This document shows, piece by piece, positions 1-7,394 of a stretch of DNA of 9,299 nucleotides (position 1 is its first letter; every line of letters starts with the position of its first letter). The position numbers and the translations under genes are program-made. The notes beneath the pieces are model-generated. The model was not told where the DNA came from. It did no database searches and saw nothing but the letters and a program-made list of their open reading frames with translations. Location of the stretch: the NCBI GenBank assembly GCA_046566065.1, contig JBKHXK010000052.1, forward strand, positions 1 through 9,299. Reading direction: 5' to 3'. Origin of the DNA: MB1-2 sp046566065 (GTDB lineage: Bacteria > Actinomycetota > CADDZG01 > WHSQ01).

Positions 1-1359
1 CTCGACTTCGCGGCGAGGATCTCGCTCGGCTTCGAACTGACCGCAAAGGAAGAGGCAAGGAAGGCGGCCGAGAGCGCGCTGCGTTCGAAGTCGCGACAGC
101 TAGCGTCGATCGCTGCGTTGGGCGCCGCCGCTATGGAAGCGGATACGACCAAGGCGCTGTTCCAGGGCGTCGCTCGCCGCGCGGCGTCCATCCTCGAGGT
201 CGAGCTCGTGCGCGTCATGGAGGCGGCGCCGGACGGTTCCAAGCTGGTCACACGTGCCGCGGTGGGCTTCGAGCTTTCGAAGGGGCGGGAGGTGACGCCC
301 GACGAGGACGCGGTCGCGGCGTTCGCGGTGCGCCAGGGGCCGATCATCGTGCGCGACCTATCCGCAGAGGGCTTCGGTGCCGCCATGTTGACCGCTAACG
401 GCGTGGTGAGCGGGGTGGAGGCCCCGATAACGTCGCCCGCAGGTGCGATCGGCCTCGTGGGTGCCTTCAGCCGCACCGAACGGCGCTTCACCGATGACGA
501 CGTCATCTATCTGAAGGGCGTTGCGGCACTCGCCGGCGTCGCGGTGGCCAGGCTGCGGGCCGAAGCGCTGTTCCATCAGAGCGTCCAGGGCGAGAGAGAT
601 CGACGCAAGACGACGCGGGATGACCTCGAGCGAGAGGTAGCCGAGCGAACCGCGCAGTTGAAAGCGGCGGTCGACGAGCTCGAGGCTTTCACGTACTCGG
701 TGTCCCACGATCTGCGTGCTCCGCTGAGAGCCGTACGGGGATTCGCCGGGATCCTGCTCGAAGAGCAGACGGCTCGGCTGGACGACGAGGGCATCCGCCA
801 GCTGCACGTGATAGCCGACAGCGCAGAACGCATGGGCGACCTGATCGACGATCTGTTGTCGCTTTCTCGCATCGGCCGCAGGGAACCGAACCTCGGAGAG
901 GTGGATCTGAACGCGGCCGCGGATGGCGCGATCGCCACCTGTAAGCAAGCTCATTCCGAACATCCCGCGCTCGTGCGCCGGAGCGAGCTCGGCCGAGCGA
1001 TCGCCGATCGTGGATTGTTGGATCACCTCTTCCTGGACCTGGTCGACAACGCCTTCAAGTTCACTTCCAAGCGTGAGGACCCGGTCATCGAGATAGGGCT
1101 CGTGGACTCGCCCGAGCCCGACGAGGCCGTCGTCTGCGTGCGCGACAACGGAGCCGGCTTCGATCAGCGGCACATCGACCAGTTGTTCCAACCCTTCCAT
1201 CGCCTCCACCAGGTGGCCGACTTCCCGGGCACGGGGATCGGCCTCGCGGTGGTCGCACGGGTCGCTCAGAAGATCGGAGCACGTGTGTGGGCGGAAGGGC
1301 AGCCAGATCGGGGTGCGACGTTCTTCGTCGCGCTGAAGAAAGGAGGCAGCCATGGATGA
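1..1359 (+). CDS. GAF-domain sensor histidine kinase (5' end outside window)
   Basis: The frame is open from the first base, and the first 40 residues form charged helices that lead into a GAF domain, so the gene starts upstream of the window. The TTG at 118 and ATG at 133 are internal codons. Counting from the first codon here, a GAF domain lies at about 45-185, a coiled coil at 185-230, a HisKA dimerisation domain with H-box SVSHDLRAPLR (phosphoacceptor H236), then HATPase_c with N-box LVDNAFKF (N350), G1 DNGAGF (from D382) and G2 GTGIGLA (from G410). The first visible helix could be the end of another sensor domain. The family resembles Cph1/bacteriophytochrome-type kinases, which autophosphorylate on His and pass phosphate to a small receiver. 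It has no membrane segment in the visible part, so it is probably cytoplasmic. The signal is unknown. Its 3' end overlaps the next gene by 8 bp, pointing to a cognate pair. Confidence 0.93.
   Translation, partial: LDFAARISLGFELTAKEEARKAAESALRSKSRQLASIAALGAAAMEADTTKALFQGVARRAASILEVELVRVMEAAPDGSKLVTRAAVGFELSKGREVTPDEDAVAAFAVRQGPIIVRDLSAEGFGAAMLTANGVVSGVEAPITSPAGAIGLVGAFSRTERRFTDDDVIYLKGVAALAGVAVARLRAEALFHQSVQGERDRRKTTRDDLEREVAERTAQLKAAVDELEAFTYSVSHDLRAPLRAVRGFAGILLEEQTARLDDEGIRQLHVIADSAERMGDLIDDLLSLSRIGRREPNLGEVDLNAAADGAIATCKQAHSEHPALVRRSELGRAIADRGLLDHLFLDLVDNAFKFTSKREDPVIEIGLVDSPEPDEAVVCVRDNGAGFDQRHIDQLFQPFHRLHQVADFPGTGIGLAVVARVAQKIGARVWAEGQPDRGATFFVALKKGGSHG
1341..1346 (+). promoter_or_regulatory. 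Shine-Dalgarno site of the Rcp1-type regulator
   Basis: AGGAGG lies five bases before the ATG at 1352. It sits inside the last codons of the upstream kinase and fixes the regulator's start within the 8-bp overlap. Confidence 0.8.
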
Positions 1360-1798
1360 GAGGAACGGCCGGGTCGAGCTCCTGGTGGTCGAGGACGACC
1401 CCAACGACCTCGAGCTCATCATGCGCGCTCTGAAGAGGCACAATCTCGGGAACAACGTCCGTCATGTCGGGGACGGCCAGGAGGCTCTCGACATCCTCCT
1501 CGGCGAACGACGCTCCGAGATCCACGGTCCGCCTCGTGTCGTGCTGCTGGATCTGAAGCTGCCCAAGGTCGACGGTCTCACCGTGCTACGAGCGCTGCGA
1601 GGCGACCCGCGCACGAGATTTCTGCCAATCGTGGTCCTCACCTCGTCCCAAGAGGAGCGTGACCTGGTCGATAGCTACGAGCTCGGCGTCAACAGCTTCA
1701 TCGTCAAGCCGCTTAACTTCGACGAGTTCGTGCGCGTCGTGGGCGAGATCGGTCTCTACTGGGTGCTCTTCAACCGTGCCCCCGATGTGGAACCGTGA
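1352..1798 (+). CDS. Rcp1-type single-domain response regulator
   Basis: This 148-residue protein is a receiver (REC) domain with no output domain. The acidic pocket is E14-D15-D16, the phosphoacceptor D67 sits in LLDLKLPKVDG, the switch residue is T97 (VLTSS) and the conserved lysine is K119 (VKP). The tail GLYWVLFN is typical of the Rcp1/CheY-like regulators that partner phytochrome-type kinases. The ATG has a strong AGGAGG at 1341-1346, five bases upstream and inside the end of the kinase gene. The gene overlaps the kinase by 8 bp and the next gene by 4 bp (GTGA). It is expected to receive phosphate from the upstream kinase and act by protein contact. Its target is not shown by the sequence; the hybrid kinase downstream is a candidate. 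Confidence 0.93.
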   Translation: MDERNGRVELLVVEDDPNDLELIMRALKRHNLGNNVRHVGDGQEALDILLGERRSEIHGPPRVVLLDLKLPKVDGLTVLRALRGDPRTRFLPIVVLTSSQEERDLVDSYELGVNSFIVKPLNFDEFVRVVGEIGLYWVLFNRAPDVEP

Positions 1799-3783
1799 CG
1801 ATCCTGAAGATCCTGATGGTGGAGGACGTCCTCGCCGACGCCGAGCTGATCGAGCGCGATCTCCGCCGGGGCGGCCTGGACTTCGAAGCCGTTCGCGTTG
1901 CATCCCGGGAGGCCTACGAGGAAAGGCTGGATGGTGGGGTCGACCTGATCCTGTGTGACTTCCGCCTCCCGGACTTCGACGGCGCGGAGGCGCTCGGTCT
2001 GGCACGCGAACGGATCCCCGACGTCCCTTTCATCTTCGTGACCGGGACCATGGGCGACGACCGGGCGGTGGAGATGCTCAAGCAGGGCGCGACCGACTAC
2101 GTGCTGAAGGACAACCTCGCAAGACTGGTCCCGTCCGTCCTGCGAGCCATGGACGAAGCGCGGGAGCGCCTGGAACGCAGAGCCGCCACAGCGGCACTCC
2201 GCGCCGAAAGGGCGATCCTGGGCGGGGTGGCCGCGGCGGTGCGGTTCCTGCTCGAGGAGGCCTCTTGGGAACAGGCGATCGACCGCACGCTCGAGAGCCT
2301 GGGGCGAGGGGCGGGCGTCAGCCGGGCACGGCTCCTTCGGTTGGACCCCGAGGCAAAGACGCTTTCGGTCACGAACGAGTGGGCCGACGAGGGGATGGCA
2401 ACCCGGACCGAGACGCCAGCGCTCGTGGACGTCCCGCTGTCTGAGGTGGGACTGGGCCGTTGGTACGACGTCCTGGGTTCGGGGCGGTCGATGTCGGGGC
2501 GCGCCGAGTCCTTCCCGGAAGGCGAGCGTTGGATCCTCGAGGACCAGCACATCCTGTCCGTGGTGCTGGTTCCGATATCGGTCGAAGGCCGGCCCTGGGG
2601 GGCGATCGGCTTCGATCAGTGCGACCACCCGCGCATCTGGCAAACATCCGAGATCCATGCTCTGGAGGTGGCGGCGGGAGTCGTCGAGGCCGCCGCCACA
2701 CGGCGGGCCGACGAGGAACTGCTGCGGGAGAGAGAGACGCGATACCGGACCCTCGCCGAGAGCATCCCCGACACCGTCATCCGCTACGACCGGGAGCTTC
2801 GCGTGACCCACATCAATCGCACTATGTCCGGGAGGCCGGTCGAAGAGGTGGTCGGGCGAAGGCTCGCCGAGCTCGGTCTCTCGCCAGAGGAAGTGGCGGA
2901 GATAGAGCGCCGGCTGACAGCCACCCTCGCCGACGGCATGCCTCGCACCTTCGAGCTCGATCTGCCCATGGTGGACGGCCACACGGTCGAGGTGAGGGTC
3001 GTTGCCGAGATGGACGAGGACGGCTCGATCCGCTCCCTGCTGTCGATCGAGCGCGACGTCACGCAGCTTCACGAAACGAAAAGGCGGCTGCTGCAAACGG
3101 TAGAGCGGATGAGTGCACTCGACTCGCAGCGCCGAGCGCTTCTCCGAGCGTTGACGGATGCACAGGAAGAGGAGCGGCGAAAGCTCGCGGATGAGCTTCA
3201 CGATGAGACCCTGCAAGGCCTCGCCGCACTGGCGCTGAGGCTCGAGGCGCTGCGGGTGGAACCGGACCCCCGTACGGCCGTCTCTCAGGTACAGGCAGAT
3301 GTGTCGAACGCCATCGCTCGATTGTGGATGACGATCGCGGACCTGCGTCCGCCGGCGCTGGATGGGCGCGGCCTTGCGGCCGCAACGAAGGACCTCGTCT
3401 CGGAGCTCCAGACCCATCATGGTTTGGACGTCGTGCTCGACGAGGCCCTGGAGTCCGAGCCTGCCCCTGGCACGCGCCTCCTCCTTTATCGCGTGGTTCA
3501 AGAGAGCCTGACCAACGTTCGCAAACATGCTCACGCGACCCACGGTGTAGTCGCACTGAGAGAGACCGACGACGCTTACATCGCCACGATCAGCGACGAC
3601 GGCCGAGGCTTCGACGTCGACAAGGAGATCGCTTCGACCCTGCCCGGACATATAGGCATCGCGCATCTGAAGGAGCGGGTCGAGCTCTCGGGAGGGTCGT
3701 TCGCTTGCGCGAGCAACCCAGACAAAGGGACCGTCGTCGAGGTGTGGCTGCCCAAGGATGAACACGAGGATCGGGCCGCATGA
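1795..3783 (+). CDS. REC-GAF-PAS hybrid sensor histidine kinase, HisKA_3 (NarX/DesK) type
   Basis: This 662-residue protein has, in order, an N-terminal receiver at 4-120 (E10-D11, phosphoacceptor D55 in LCDFRLPD, T83, K105 in VLKD), a coiled linker, a GAF-like domain at about 140-300, a PAS domain at about 312-425 (RYRTLAESIPD to SIERDVTQ), a second coiled segment, a HisKA_3 domain with phosphoacceptor H469 (ADELHDETLQG), and HATPase_c with N574 (ESLTNVRKHA), G1 DDGRGFD at 601-607 and G2 near 618-622. HisKA_3 kinases usually partner NarL-like receivers, and the next gene encodes one. The GTG start at 1795 is chosen because it gives a normal receiver N-terminus and a GTGA overlap with the regulator upstream. 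No clear Shine-Dalgarno is visible, so translational coupling is likely. No membrane segment is seen. The leading receiver suggests that another kinase, perhaps the one upstream, modulates this one. Confidence 0.93.
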   Translation: MTILKILMVEDVLADAELIERDLRRGGLDFEAVRVASREAYEERLDGGVDLILCDFRLPDFDGAEALGLARERIPDVPFIFVTGTMGDDRAVEMLKQGATDYVLKDNLARLVPSVLRAMDEARERLERRAATAALRAERAILGGVAAAVRFLLEEASWEQAIDRTLESLGRGAGVSRARLLRLDPEAKTLSVTNEWADEGMATRTETPALVDVPLSEVGLGRWYDVLGSGRSMSGRAESFPEGERWILEDQHILSVVLVPISVEGRPWGAIGFDQCDHPRIWQTSEIHALEVAAGVVEAAATRRADEELLRERETRYRTLAESIPDTVIRYDRELRVTHINRTMSGRPVEEVVGRRLAELGLSPEEVAEIERRLTATLADGMPRTFELDLPMVDGHTVEVRVVAEMDEDGSIRSLLSIERDVTQLHETKRRLLQTVERMSALDSQRRALLRALTDAQEEERRKLADELHDETLQGLAALALRLEALRVEPDPRTAVSQVQADVSNAIARLWMTIADLRPPALDGRGLAAATKDLVSELQTHHGLDVVLDEALESEPAPGTRLLLYRVVQESLTNVRKHAHATHGVVALRETDDAYIATISDDGRGFDVDKEIASTLPGHIGIAHLKERVELSGGSFACASNPDKGTVVEVWLPKDEHEDRAA

Positions 3784-4970
3784 ATCCCGTCCGAGTGCTG
3801 TTGATCGACGACGATGAGCTCGTTCGACGTGCTTTCGGCGCACTGATAGAGAGGGCCGACGATCTCGAGTTGGCTGCAGCCGCACCGAACCCCCACGAAG
3901 GAGGTGTGCTGGCAGCCCAGCACAAACCGGACGTCGCCGTCGTCGACGTGAAGATGCCGGGCGGAGGCGGCCCGGCCGCTTGCCGCGAGGTGCTCGGAGC
4001 ATCCCCGGGCACGAAGGTGATCGCCCTGTCGGCCTACGAGGACCGGGCTACGGTGCTCGAGATGGTCTCGGCGGGGGCCATCGGCTATCACGTGAAGGGT
4101 GATCCTCCCCATCGTCTGGTCGAGGCGATCCGTGAGGCGGCGCTCGGCCGGGGCAGCCTGTCGGGACGGGTCACGGGAGGTCTTATCGAGGAGCTCGCGA
4201 CCAAGCTGCGCGAGGGCTCCTCGCGCAGCGAGGTGCGCAGGGAGCAGCGTCTGCGTATCGAGCAGATCCTGGCCGGGGACCACATCCGCGCCGTGTTCCA
4301 GCCGATCGTCGATCTTTCGACGCTTGAGGTCGTCGGAGCCGAGGGGCTCTCACGGTTCGACCTGGAGCCTCTTCGATCGCCGGACGTGTGGTTCGCGGAG
4401 GCGCTCTCCGTCGGACTGGGTTCGGAGCTCGAGGTCCTGGCGGCGCGCACGGTCGTGATGCAGAGCGCCGGCCTGCCCGAAGGGGTCTTCGTATCGGTCA
4501 ACGTCTCACCCAAGACGTTGATCGTGCACGGCGCGGACGACCTCTTCGCTCTCGCCGCCGGGCGCTCCCTCGTGATCGAGGTGACGGAGCACGCGCCGGT
4601 GCGCGACTACGAAGACATGGGACGCGCATGCGAGGGCATCCGGGCACTAGGGGGCAGGCTCGCCGTCGATGATGCCGGTGCCGGCTTCGCCAGTCTCCGG
4701 CACATCCTGATGCTGCATCCCGAGATCATCAAGATCGACATCAGCCTCACGCGCCACATAGACCAAGACAAGCAGAAGAGAGCCTTGGCTGCGGCCTTGA
4801 TCACCTTCGCGAGGGAAGCCGGGTACGACGTGGTCGCCGAAGGCGTCGAGAACGACGGTGAGCTCGAGACCCTTCGCGAGCTTGGGGTTGCGTACGGCCA
4901 GGGCCGGATGTGGGGCCTGCCGGGCTATGCCACCGAGTTCGACCGAACCGTCCGGGGCGTAGCTTCCTGA
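3780..4970 (+). CDS. Response regulator with EAL output (c-di-GMP phosphodiesterase)
   Basis: This 396-residue protein has a NarL-like receiver at 4-122 (D10-D12, phosphoacceptor D56 in VVDVKMPG, S84, K106) and an EAL domain at about 160-390. The signature is EGL (E188) rather than EAL. The other expected catalytic positions are present: N241 (VNVSP), E267 and E270 (EVTE), D297-D298 (DDAGAG), K318 (IKID), E354 (AEGVE) and Q374 (GQG). By family knowledge this is an Mg/Mn-dependent enzyme hydrolysing c-di-GMP to pGpG, so I infer it is active. The ATG overlaps the preceding stop (ATGA), with GAGGA nine bases upstream. The HisKA_3 kinase just before it is the probable phosphodonor. The usual LuxR-type HTH output of NarL regulators is absent. 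There is no GGDEF domain in the visible protein or its neighbours. Confidence 0.93.
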   Translation: MNPVRVLLIDDDELVRRAFGALIERADDLELAAAAPNPHEGGVLAAQHKPDVAVVDVKMPGGGGPAACREVLGASPGTKVIALSAYEDRATVLEMVSAGAIGYHVKGDPPHRLVEAIREAALGRGSLSGRVTGGLIEELATKLREGSSRSEVRREQRLRIEQILAGDHIRAVFQPIVDLSTLEVVGAEGLSRFDLEPLRSPDVWFAEALSVGLGSELEVLAARTVVMQSAGLPEGVFVSVNVSPKTLIVHGADDLFALAAGRSLVIEVTEHAPVRDYEDMGRACEGIRALGGRLAVDDAGAGFASLRHILMLHPEIIKIDISLTRHIDQDKQKRALAAALITFAREAGYDVVAEGVENDGELETLRELGVAYGQGRMWGLPGYATEFDRTVRGVAS

Positions 4971-5068
4971 ACCACGCGGTCGGCGGTACGGGGGCATGCA
5001 GCTGCGGCCTTCCCTCCGCCCTTCTGGGTTGCCTGGCAGGATGGAGGCCGAGGACGGGGAGGGGTCTC

Positions 5069-5266
5069 ATGTCGGGCTGGATCTGGACGAAGTTCTGGTG
5101 GGGGATGCTGCTCGTTCCCGTCTTGGTCATCATCGCGACTCTGATCGAAGGACGGTCGGTGACGTTCGGCGTCCCACTCATCGCGTTCGTCATCGCGTGG
5201 ATGGCGGTGGTCCTTGTGTTGATGCGGAAACTAGGGGTTCCGCCCTTCGGGAAGGGAGACGGTTGA
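5069..5266 (+). CDS. Small two-span membrane protein, unknown function
   Basis: This encodes 65 residues with two hydrophobic segments, about 10-26 (WWGMLLVPVLVIIATLI) and 33-52 (FGVPLIAFVIAWMAVVLVL), separated by a short polar turn and followed by a basic, glycine-rich tail. I do not recognise the family. The ATG at 5069 is chosen over longer in-frame starts because it has a strong purine run GGGGAGGGG at 5056-5064 about six bases upstream, and the residues before it are not protein-like. The stop codon overlaps the start of the next gene by one base (TGATG), so the two are probably translated together. The 98-bp gap after the EAL gene holds a weak GC-rich inverted repeat (5006-5013 with 5043-5049) but no clear promoter, so read-through from the signalling operon is possible. 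Confidence 0.72.
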   Translation: MSGWIWTKFWWGMLLVPVLVIIATLIEGRSVTFGVPLIAFVIAWMAVVLVLMRKLGVPPFGKGDG

Positions 5267-5397
5267 TGACCGAGGAGCCTTTCCTTCAGCAGCTGCGACG
5301 AGGCCGGTTCGTAGCCTGGCTCAAGGTGGCCGTTGGCCTCTCCCTGATGGTCACCGCGATCTCTGCGGCGTCGCAACTGTTCAGCGCGACGAGCTAG
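5266..5397 (+). CDS. Very small single-span membrane protein, unknown function
   Basis: This encodes 43 residues: a short acidic N-terminus, a basic stretch (RRGRF), then one hydrophobic segment at about 16-38. The start ATG shares its first base with the stop of the upstream gene (TGATG), and GGGAG at 5254-5258 is seven bases before it. The tight coupling to another small membrane protein is the main argument that it is real. I do not recognise a family. The positive residues before the membrane segment suggest a cytoplasmic N-terminus. It ends 20 bp before the convergent ceramidase-fold gene. Confidence 0.6.
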   Translation: MTEEPFLQQLRRGRFVAWLKVAVGLSLMVTAISAASQLFSATS

Positions 5398-5417
5398 GAC
5401 GGGATGAACGAAGCGGG

Positions 5418-7316
5418 TTAGTCGCCGATCCCGTGCGGGTTCGTGTCGGTGTTCTCCCTCGAGCAGGCAGGTTCGGAGGCCCAGGGGTTCTTATCGGCAA
5501 GCTCGGCCGCAACGCAGGTCACCCAGGGTGCGAAGGTGCTGCTTACCGAGACGGTCTCCTCGTAGTGGCCCTCACCGCAGGGATCCTCGGCCTGGAAAGC
5601 ACCTATGGGCACCAGACCTCCTCCTTGATCGTCGGTCGGGGGCGCTCGCAAGAGCCAGAAGTCGTAGCCGGGAACGATGTAGCCGAGCTCGTCCTGCCCG
5701 AGGCCGAGCACGAACTGATAGGGGGAGTCGAACTGATCGCTGATCACCGGTTCGTAGGGGCGCCCGGTGTCTGCTTCCGGGCAGCCGGGGCGTCCGTAGC
5801 CGCCGATCTCGAGCTCTGGGAACAGCTCGCCGGGAACGGTGAGGAAGGTGGCCGGGCCGAACGAAACGGCGACCATCTCGGTTAGCACCTGTGACCCCAC
5901 GGCTCCCGCGTACACGCCTTCGGAGTGTTCGTGGGGTCCCCACGAGTCCGCTCCCTCGTAGGTCGGGATGTCGAACACCCCGGCTGCGTTCAGGCCCATG
6001 AGCGCGGTGTTGTCGGCGTCTAGATAGAACTCTCTTCGCTCGGCTTCGAGGCCGGTGATCTCTTCGACCGGAGCGCCGGCCAGAGATCGCTCGGCGGCAA
6101 GGGCGACCTGGCGCCCGATCTCGTAGGTGCGTTCCCAGGAAGCCTCGGTTCCGTATCCGGGGATGTCGACGCGCAGAGGAGTCATCAAGCCCCCCACCGA
6201 GCCCGAGAAGTAGATCGCCGTTCCTCCGAGGTTCTGCTCGAGCACCTCGCGGGTTGCGTGTGGGAAGTCGGACGACACCAGCTGGTTGTCCGAGCCCTGG
6301 GCTTCGGGGTGGTTCGACCAGTTGACGACCGTACCGATCGTCGAACCGTCCTCGCGCACGAACTGAGCCGACACGAGCTCGGGATCGATGACGTTGGGAT
6401 CGCGGGAGTCCCTGATGCCGAAGGTGTGATCGGTGACTGCGAACTTCGCAGCGGCCAGCTCGCGGCTCTGCCACGCTTCGTAGACGGCGTCGATGATCTG
6501 CGAGCGGATGAAGGCGTTGTAGGCAGGGAACTTCCCGTCGATGCCGATGTTCTCGCCCCAGTAGCCCATGGTGTCCACGCCCTCGTGCGTGTGGGTCGAG
6601 GCGACCACGAGCTCGTCGATGGGCATGTCGGGGTAGCGCTTCTTCAGCTCTTCCCGAGCCCGGCGGACCTCGTAATTGAAGAAGCCGACGACATCGAGGG
6701 AGACCAGAGCGACCGCGGTGTCTTGGGACTCGAGGACGACCGCCCGAGCCCAGGTGTCGTCGTGCTTGCCGAGCGTGCAGTCCGAGCCGAACCCGGCCCC
6801 CGCCCAGACGCCATCCCATTTGCCGGTCGAGTTGGTGTCTCCGTAGATCTTGACCCCTCGGACCTCGAAGAGGCCCTGGCTGTAGCCGTCGCCTGTGGAG
6901 TTCCACGGTTGGTCTACGTGAGGCTCGCGGGGGCCTTGCAGCTCGGGCGGGGCGTCGACTTTCAGGCCGGGGTCGTAGCAGCCGTCTCCGTCGAGGTCCG
7001 TGAACGGCTCGCCCCAGGCGCCGGTGACCGGCTGCGGGGTGAAGTAGGGCTTCCACTCCTCAGGCGGCGGCCCGACCGGCGTGATGGCCCTCTTGCCGAA
7101 CCCGACGTAGGTCGGCGGCGCACAACGTTTGTCGTTGCCTTTGCCGGAGTTCCCGTCGAGACAGGCATCCTTCGAATGAGGGTCCTTGTCGGGGGGGCCG
7201 GGCCGGATGGAGCCCGCAGGGATGCTGCCTGCCTCTCCCGCGAGGGCCCCGGTCATCGTGATCGCGAGCAGGGCGCTGATAAGGACGGGCAAGAGACGGG
7301 TTCGGCGCATAACCAC
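5418..7316 (-). CDS. Secreted neutral/alkaline ceramidase-fold protein
   Basis: This is a 632-residue exported protein. Residues 3-28 form a signal peptide (MRRTR, hydrophobic core, ALA cleavage site, no lipobox cysteine). The body matches the neutral/alkaline non-lysosomal ceramidase N-terminal family in pattern: HTH at 242-244 in ASTHTHEG, H336 in VNWSNHPE, E497 in TVPGE and Y546 in LGYIVPGY correspond to the family's zinc ligands. The classical serine motif (GDVSPN) is replaced by SGSVGGLMTP (371-380), so amide hydrolysis of ceramide is not assured. Two Asp-rich loops (D107-D115 and D160-D168) look like calcium sites. Eight cysteines fit an extracellular, disulfide-bonded protein. Either GTG 7316 or ATG 7310 could start it; TAG directly precedes the GTG. 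No well-placed Shine-Dalgarno serves either start. It stands alone on the minus strand, convergent with the small membrane genes. The substrate is unknown. Confidence 0.88.
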   Translation of the reverse strand: MVMRRTRLLPVLISALLAITMTGALAGEAGSIPAGSIRPGPPDKDPHSKDACLDGNSGKGNDKRCAPPTYVGFGKRAITPVGPPPEEWKPYFTPQPVTGAWGEPFTDLDGDGCYDPGLKVDAPPELQGPREPHVDQPWNSTGDGYSQGLFEVRGVKIYGDTNSTGKWDGVWAGAGFGSDCTLGKHDDTWARAVVLESQDTAVALVSLDVVGFFNYEVRRAREELKKRYPDMPIDELVVASTHTHEGVDTMGYWGENIGIDGKFPAYNAFIRSQIIDAVYEAWQSRELAAAKFAVTDHTFGIRDSRDPNVIDPELVSAQFVREDGSTIGTVVNWSNHPEAQGSDNQLVSSDFPHATREVLEQNLGGTAIYFSGSVGGLMTPLRVDIPGYGTEASWERTYEIGRQVALAAERSLAGAPVEEITGLEAERREFYLDADNTALMGLNAAGVFDIPTYEGADSWGPHEHSEGVYAGAVGSQVLTEMVAVSFGPATFLTVPGELFPELEIGGYGRPGCPEADTGRPYEPVISDQFDSPYQFVLGLGQDELGYIVPGYDFWLLRAPPTDDQGGGLVPIGAFQAEDPCGEGHYEETVSVSSTFAPWVTCVAAELADKNPWASEPACSRENTDTNPHGIGD

Positions 7317-7318
7317 CT

Positions 7319-7347
7319 ATTCCAGGCGGGGCGCCAAACTCCTTCAA
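7319..7347 (-). promoter_or_regulatory. Possible near-leaderless promoter of the ceramidase-fold gene
   Basis: On the minus strand, TTGAAG (7347-7342) and TGGAAT (7324-7319) are separated by 17 bp, matching sigma-70-like spacing. A start point six to eight bases further on would fall at or next to the GTG/ATG start codons (7316, 7310). This would explain why no correctly spaced Shine-Dalgarno is visible. The -10 match is only partial, so this is a tentative call. Confidence 0.33.
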
Positions 7348-7394
7348 GCTACCGAGACATCCGAGGTACCCAGGGACATGCTCCGGCGTTCTTT

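Noticed and set aside
118..120. TTG as the true start of the first kinase
   Set aside because: The frame is open upstream to base 1 with helical, protein-like residues, so the gene is cut by the window edge.
358..1455. Minus-strand open frame of 365 codons across the first kinase
   Set aside because: It crosses two well-supported plus-strand genes and has no domain-like pattern.
1756..4002. Very long minus-strand open frame (748 codons) antisense to the hybrid kinase
   Set aside because: It is Arg/Pro/His-rich with no recognisable domain. It mirrors a strongly coding plus-strand gene with clear REC, PAS and kinase motifs, as expected for GC-rich DNA.
4910..5068. Longer N-terminus for the 65-residue membrane protein
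   Set aside because: It would overlap the end of the EAL gene and add a non-protein-like segment, whereas ATG 5069 has a well-placed ribosome site.
5572..7056. Minus-strand 494-codon frame inside the ceramidase-fold gene
   Set aside because: It is on the same strand in a shifted frame and extremely Arg-rich; the overlapping frame has the signal peptide and metal-ligand motifs.
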